64,000 bases of DNA from Centroberyx gerrardi (Eukaryota > Chordata > Actinopteri > Beryciformes > Berycidae). The notes beneath the pieces were generated by a model. That model searched no databases. It saw only the letters and a list, made by a program, of their open reading frames with translations, and was not told the origin of the DNA. Shown here piece by piece: positions 61,301-64,000 of this stretch (position 1 is its first letter; each line of letters starts with the position of its first letter). The translations under genes and the position numbers were made by a program. The DNA is taken from contig NC_136000.1 of NCBI RefSeq assembly GCF_048128805.1, forward strand, positions 11,682,354 to 11,746,353, read 5' to 3'.

Positions 61301-64000
61301 CTCTAAAACAGATTACTTCATGGTAGGCTAATAATAGATTTATATACTATTTTTCAGTAGTTCATAAACAGCTTATAAATCTGATGTTTCTCCTTAGCAA
61401 CAATTTACCTTATGGGCTTTTGCATTTCCAGGGGTCCTTAGAGAGGTCACAACCCACTTCATCGTGGACACCCGTGCCCACAACAAGACTGGTGGAAGTC
61501 ATGTGAAGGTCCGCATTATCAACCCCTCAGGCACCAACACAGACACCTACATCACTGACAAGGCAGACGGCACCTACAGAGTGGAATACACTGCCTTCGA
61601 GGATGGTAAGAGCGTTGAGACAATTATTTGATTCTTTCATTTCTTTTAACAATGTTAATTCAACCGATTAAAGGATCCTAAAGTAGAGAGAAACCCAACA
61701 ATGATACCATTATATTATGACTGACCTAACCCATATCAGACCGACAGAAAGGGTGCAGACAGACAGAGAGAAATCATCAACAGGTGTTTGTGTTGGGTGC
61801 CATTTGGGACTAAAGCAGGAGAGTGGGAAAAGAGGGAGAGAGAGAGGGGGTATAAATACAGGATGATGCAGTGGAGCAATGATGTGAGGGGTAGAGAGCA
61901 GGGAGGCAGAGAGGCAGACAGGCTCAGTTTTATAAATAGAGTGTGTTCTGGAACAGAAGCTCTTAACCAGGCAGGTATGTGTGCTGCAGACTGCCTGCAC
62001 ACAGCAGTACAGCAGGAGGGGAATGACAGGAGATATTAATAGAGACCTATAACACAAAGCAAAGAGATCACAGAGCACTTCTCTAACACCAGACATGCTC
62101 TAATATTATACCAGTGGGGCTGGGAATCTTGCATATAGGCCTACTGAGAGGGCTCTGTCAGAAAAATGTTGTAACAGAATAACGAATGGGGAACAGATGT
62201 AATGCCTTGTACATTCACCAGAGCCTCCGCGCTCAAGACGGCATCTTTTATAAATAAACAGATGTTTATCTCCCTAAAAGGGAATTTGTCTGGCCCATAA
62301 TTCATAGCAAGTGGCAATAACAGAAAATATTTGCTTGCTTTGAGAACACTCAGGCAGAGGAGTGTGACACAGACAGCAGCCTGATATATGTGTGTTTGTG
62401 TGCAGGTATGCATCTGATTGAGGTGCTGTATGACGATGTGGCCGTGCCCAAGAGCCCCTTCAGAGTCTCAGTGGTGGAGGGATGTGACCCGACCCGCGTC
62501 CGCGCCTATGGCCCAGGTCTGGAGGGAGGAATAACCAACAAGCCTAACTGCTTCACTGTGGAGACCAGGTACTGCTGGATCACATACTGAGAACACACAG
62601 TCATACAATATGTTTAGGGTTTAAGCTTAGAATATCCAGAAAACATTTGATGGTAGAAAATCCATTAAAACACGCTCAAAAATTCAGCTGATGATACTGA
62701 TGATAATTGTCCTCTTCCTCAGGGGTGCCGGTACAGGAGGCCTGGGCCTGACCATTGAGGGAGCCTCCGAAGCCAAGATGTCCTGCAAGGACAACAAAGA
62801 TGGCAGCTGCAGCGTGGAGTACGTCCCCTTCACTCCCGGAGACTACGACGTCAACATAAACTACGGAGGTCACCCCATCCCCGGCAGCCCGTTCCGTGTG
62901 CCAGTGAGGGACCCGGTGGACCCCAGCAAGGTGAAGTGCTCCGGTCCAGGACTTGGCAAAGGAGTCAGAGCCCATGTCCCTCAAACCTTCACTGCAGACT
63001 GCACCCAGGCTGGACAGGCCCCACTGGATGTCAAACTCTATGGTCCAACAGGTGAGGAGATACCACCATGTATAGTCAAACTGCCAAACATCAGCAAACA
63101 TCTGTGGTCATTATATCATTATTCACATTCTGTGCTGTTTTCCAGGTTCTGTAGAGCCAGTTGGTGTTAAGAACAACGGTGATGGAACCCACACAGTTCA
63201 TTACACCCCATCCCAGGACGGCCCTTACACTGTCGCTGTCAAATACGCAGATCAGGAAGTCCCACACAGGTATGAGCTTGAAAAAAACTTATCACTAAGA
63301 CTTCTGCTGCTGTCTGTTCTGTTCTAATGTGATCTGCCTGGAAAGAAAAGTGTAGTTCAACACTTTTTCCATTCACCTTTTCCGTACATTTCAGTTTTTT
63401 GTAGGACTGGGTTTGATAGTTATACTTTACATTCTTATTCTGTCTTTCTGTTCATCCACAGTCCATTCAAGGTAATGTCTCTGCCTGGTCACGATGCCAG
63501 CAAGGTGCGCGCCAGCGGCCCTGGTCTCGACACCAAAGGCGTGTCTGCTAGCCTGCCTGTTGAGTTCACCATTGACGCCCGTGATGCCGGAGAGGGACTG
63601 CTCACTGTGCAGATTCTGGTGGGTTCAGCTACATCCTTTTCAAGGTTTTCTAGCTTTTGAACCATAATTTATCATCATGGTTCAAACGAATTCTTTCTTG
63701 ACACCCTCTGTCGACAGGACCCAGAGGGAAAACCCAAGAAAGCAACCATCCAGGACAACAGGGACGGCACCTACACTGTGTCCTATGTACCAGACTCTAT
63801 TGGCCCCTACACTATCACCATCAAATATGGAGGAGATGAGATTCCCTACTCCCCCTACCGCATCCAGTCCCTGCCCACAGGAGACGCCAGCAAATGTCTG
63901 CTCACAGGTAAGGAAGCCACTGCAACATAATTGATCTTACAAACCAAAACATTATATAACATAGATTGTAGTTGTGTGGTTTTTATAGGTATATTCATCA
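47618..64000 (+). CDS. flnc: Filamin C, 5' two-thirds (partial at right edge)
   Basis: Filamin C crosslinks actin and links it to Z-discs and the membrane in muscle. The 27 constitutive exons listed separately are all GT-AG and in phase and encode about 1,650 residues. They comprise an N-terminal acidic leader, tandem CH domains (CH1 from about residue 42, CH2 from about 165) forming the actin-binding domain, then Ig-like repeats 1-14; the last exon enters repeat 15. Repeat junctions carry the filamin GPGL/GPGV signature. FLNC rather than FLNA or FLNB is indicated by the MM start, [15 protein letters not shown], long identical stretches with human FLNC and the upstream neighbour ccdc136. Whether it is flnca or flncb cannot be decided. 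The last complete exon ends at 63907; hinge 1, repeats 15-24 and the dimerisation domain lie outside. Confidence 0.97.
47994..50651 (+). other. flnc: flnc intron 1
   Basis: No gene; one GT tract at 49360-49390. Being the first intron of a muscle gene it may hold enhancers, but none was identified. Confidence 0.75.
50652..50900 (+). CDS. flnc: flnc exon 2 (CH1 end, CH2 start)
   Basis: Residues 126-208 ([20 protein letters not shown] ... [15 protein letters not shown]). It ends CH1 and starts CH2 ([15 protein letters not shown]). Confidence 0.97.
50901..52686 (+). other. flnc: flnc intron 2
   Basis: No gene; a CA tract at 51171-51198 and a perfect hairpin at 51533-51570. Confidence 0.8.
51533..51570. 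repeat. Perfect hairpin, 14-bp arms, 10-nt loop
   Basis: Arms 51533-51546 (CAGTTTAAGCAGGC) and 51557-51570 are exact reverse complements around TTGTCAATGT. Confidence 0.93.
52687..52784 (+). CDS. flnc: flnc exon 3 (CH2)
   Basis: [20 protein letters not shown] ... DDWLGVPQ, nearly identical to human. Confidence 0.97.
52785..54014 (+). other. flnc: flnc intron 3
   Basis: No gene. The last 261 bases are an imperfect 128-nt tandem duplication ending at the exon 4 acceptor. Confidence 0.8.
53754..54014 (+). repeat. 128-nt imperfect tandem duplication ending at a splice acceptor
   Basis: Copy 1 is 53754-53881 and copy 2 is 53887-54014. Both start GAAAGTTGTATACA and end in a similar TTAACCCTTGTC...CTG...GTAG acceptor region; the middle is diverged. 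Confidence 0.85.
54015..54165 (+). CDS. flnc: flnc exon 4 (CH2 end, Ig1 start)
   Basis: [20 protein letters not shown] ... KAKAYGP. It ends CH2 and enters Ig repeat 1. Confidence 0.97.
54507..54625 (+). CDS. flnc: flnc exon 5 (Ig1)
   Basis: [20 protein letters not shown] ... EDPEGHKEE, Ig repeat 1. Confidence 0.96.
54757..54834 (+). CDS. flnc: flnc exon 6 (Ig1)
   Basis: [20 protein letters not shown], then VEGVHK; 78 nt, in frame at both ends. Confidence 0.96.
54954..55116 (+). CDS. flnc: flnc exon 7 (Ig1 end, Ig2 start)
   Basis: [20 protein letters not shown], then [20 protein letters not shown]. Covers the Ig1/Ig2 boundary. Confidence 0.97.
55335..55535 (+). CDS. flnc: flnc exon 8 (Ig2)
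   Basis: [20 protein letters not shown] ... [10 protein letters not shown], ending Ig2 at residue 478 with one base carried over. Confidence 0.97.
55702..55818 (+). CDS. flnc: flnc candidate cassette exon (Pro/Gly/Lys-rich linker, Ig2-Ig3)
   Basis: 117 nt with a good acceptor (TGTCATTTCTAG) and a GTTAGT donor, phase 1 in and 1 out. Inclusion inserts 39 residues, mainly [20 protein letters not shown] and [19 protein letters not shown], between Ig2 and Ig3 without shifting the frame. Without the donor it ends PS-stop at 55820-55822. I recall no such insert in human FLNC. Expression is unproven. Confidence 0.55.
56505..56642 (+). CDS. flnc: flnc exon 9 (Ig3)
   Basis: [20 protein letters not shown] ... 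[10 protein letters not shown], Ig repeat 3. Joins in phase to exon 8 or to the cassette. Confidence 0.97.
56839..56965 (+). CDS. flnc: flnc exon 10 (Ig3)
   Basis: [20 protein letters not shown] ... SWGGQPIPR. Confidence 0.97.
57104..57240 (+). CDS. flnc: flnc exon 11 (Ig4)
   Basis: [20 protein letters not shown] ... [12 protein letters not shown], Ig3 end and Ig4. Confidence 0.97.
57324..57517 (+). CDS. flnc: flnc exon 12 (Ig4)
   Basis: [20 protein letters not shown] ... [13 protein letters not shown], almost identical to human. Confidence 0.97.
57877..57990 (+). CDS. flnc: flnc exon 13 (Ig5)
   Basis: [20 protein letters not shown] ... GHLKIYAQ. Confidence 0.97.
58104..58247 (+). CDS. flnc: flnc exon 14 (Ig5)
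   Basis: [20 protein letters not shown] ... [13 protein letters not shown] (CA)n tract follows in the intron at 58269-58311. Confidence 0.97.
58269..58311. repeat. (CA)n microsatellite
   Basis: CA repeat 20 bases past the exon 14 donor of flnc. Confidence 0.9.
58452..58575 (+). CDS. flnc: flnc exon 15 (Ig6)
   Basis: [20 protein letters not shown] ... DCSEAGQ. Confidence 0.97.
58919..59079 (+). CDS. flnc: flnc exon 16 (Ig6)
   Basis: [20 protein letters not shown] ... [11 protein letters not shown]. Confidence 0.97.
59192..59282 (+). CDS. flnc: flnc exon 17 (Ig6/Ig7)
   Basis: [20 protein letters not shown], then [10 protein letters not shown]. Confidence 0.97.
59449..59618 (+). CDS. flnc: flnc exon 18 (Ig7)
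   Basis: [20 protein letters not shown] ... [11 protein letters not shown]. Confidence 0.97.
59718..59835 (+). CDS. flnc: flnc exon 19 (Ig7/Ig8)
   Basis: [20 protein letters not shown] ... KVKVEGLET. Confidence 0.96.
59945..60207 (+). CDS. flnc: flnc exon 20 (Ig8)
   Basis: [20 protein letters not shown] ... [10 protein letters not shown], a full Ig repeat 8. Confidence 0.97.
60359..60956 (+). CDS. flnc: flnc exon 21 (Ig9, Ig10, Ig11 start)
   Basis: 598-nt exon, the longest in the window's part of flnc and like the large exon of mammalian filamins. [20 protein letters not shown] opens Ig9, [17 protein letters not shown]g10 and [11 protein letters not shown]g11. Confidence 0.98.
60957..61431 (+). 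other. flnc: flnc intron 21
   Basis: AT-rich; nothing recognised. Confidence 0.7.
61432..61605 (+). CDS. flnc: flnc exon 22 (Ig11)
   Basis: [20 protein letters not shown] ... [10 protein letters not shown]. Confidence 0.96.
61606..62405 (+). other. flnc: flnc intron 22
   Basis: Nothing recognised beyond short GAGAG-rich stretches near 61830-61920. Confidence 0.7.
62406..62568 (+). CDS. flnc: flnc exon 23 (Ig11/Ig12)
   Basis: [20 protein letters not shown] ... [10 protein letters not shown]. Donor GTACTG is weaker than most in this gene. Confidence 0.96.
62723..63051 (+). CDS. flnc: flnc exon 24 (Ig12/Ig13)
   Basis: [20 protein letters not shown] ... [12 protein letters not shown]. Ig12 end and Ig13 start ([19 protein letters not shown]). 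Confidence 0.97.
63146..63269 (+). CDS. flnc: flnc exon 25 (Ig13)
   Basis: [20 protein letters not shown] ... YADQEVPH. Confidence 0.97.
63462..63618 (+). CDS. flnc: flnc exon 26 (Ig13/Ig14)
   Basis: [20 protein letters not shown] ... [10 protein letters not shown]. Confidence 0.97.
63718..63907 (+). CDS. flnc: flnc exon 27 (Ig14, entering Ig15)
   Basis: [20 protein letters not shown] ... [10 protein letters not shown], with one base carried over at a GTAAGG donor. The remaining 93 bases of the window are intron. Confidence 0.97.

Noticed and set aside
1..64000. CRISPR arrays, bacterial operons, phage or viral genes
   Set aside because: The window is ordinary vertebrate DNA with spliced genes; regularly spaced repeats are microsatellites only, and no reverse transcriptase, integrase or capsid-like protein was seen.

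Overview
The window reads as teleost fish genomic DNA. It contains four vertebrate genes, all on the + strand, with short GT-AG introns, very dense CA/GT and GA/CT microsatellites, a non-autonomous hAT element with intact target-site duplications, and a tRNA-derived SINE of a type common in fish. No rRNA or tRNA gene, CRISPR array, viral gene or intact transposase was seen. Gene identities come from recalled family sequences; no search was run.

Layout: (1) 1-6.6 kb, nr2c1, the orphan nuclear receptor TR2: 13 coding exons, about 610 residues, complete, with a 3'UTR ending near an AATAAA at 6565. (2) 8.76-20.2 kb, tmcc3, an ER-type transmembrane and coiled-coil protein: 4 coding exons, about 497 residues, with a 7.7 kb first intron that holds the hAT element and the SINE. 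(3) 25.2-44.8 kb, ccdc136: 8 coding exons, about 476 residues, a long coiled coil with a C-terminal membrane anchor, a 7.6 kb repeat-rich first intron and a probable 3 kb 3'UTR. (4) 47.2 kb to the right edge, the 5' two-thirds of filamin C (flnc): a muscle-type TATA promoter, the actin-binding tandem CH domains and Ig repeats 1-14. The gene continues past the window.

The four genes do not form one pathway. From general knowledge, NR2C1 and TMCC3 lie near each other on human 12q22, and CCDC136 and FLNC lie side by side on human 7q32. The window therefore joins two blocks that are separate in human, with the junction between about 20.2 and 25.2 kb.

Most notable observations: an unannotated, phase-symmetric 117-nt proline/glycine-rich candidate cassette exon in flnc between Ig2 and Ig3; a 128-nt tandem duplication that ends exactly at the flnc exon 4 acceptor and so creates a decoy 3' splice site; an NR2C2-like N-terminus on nr2c1 and a stop-free 114-nt intron that splits its first zinc finger; several perfect hairpins in introns; and CTCF-like motifs at the synteny junction. 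I found no clearly new multi-gene system.
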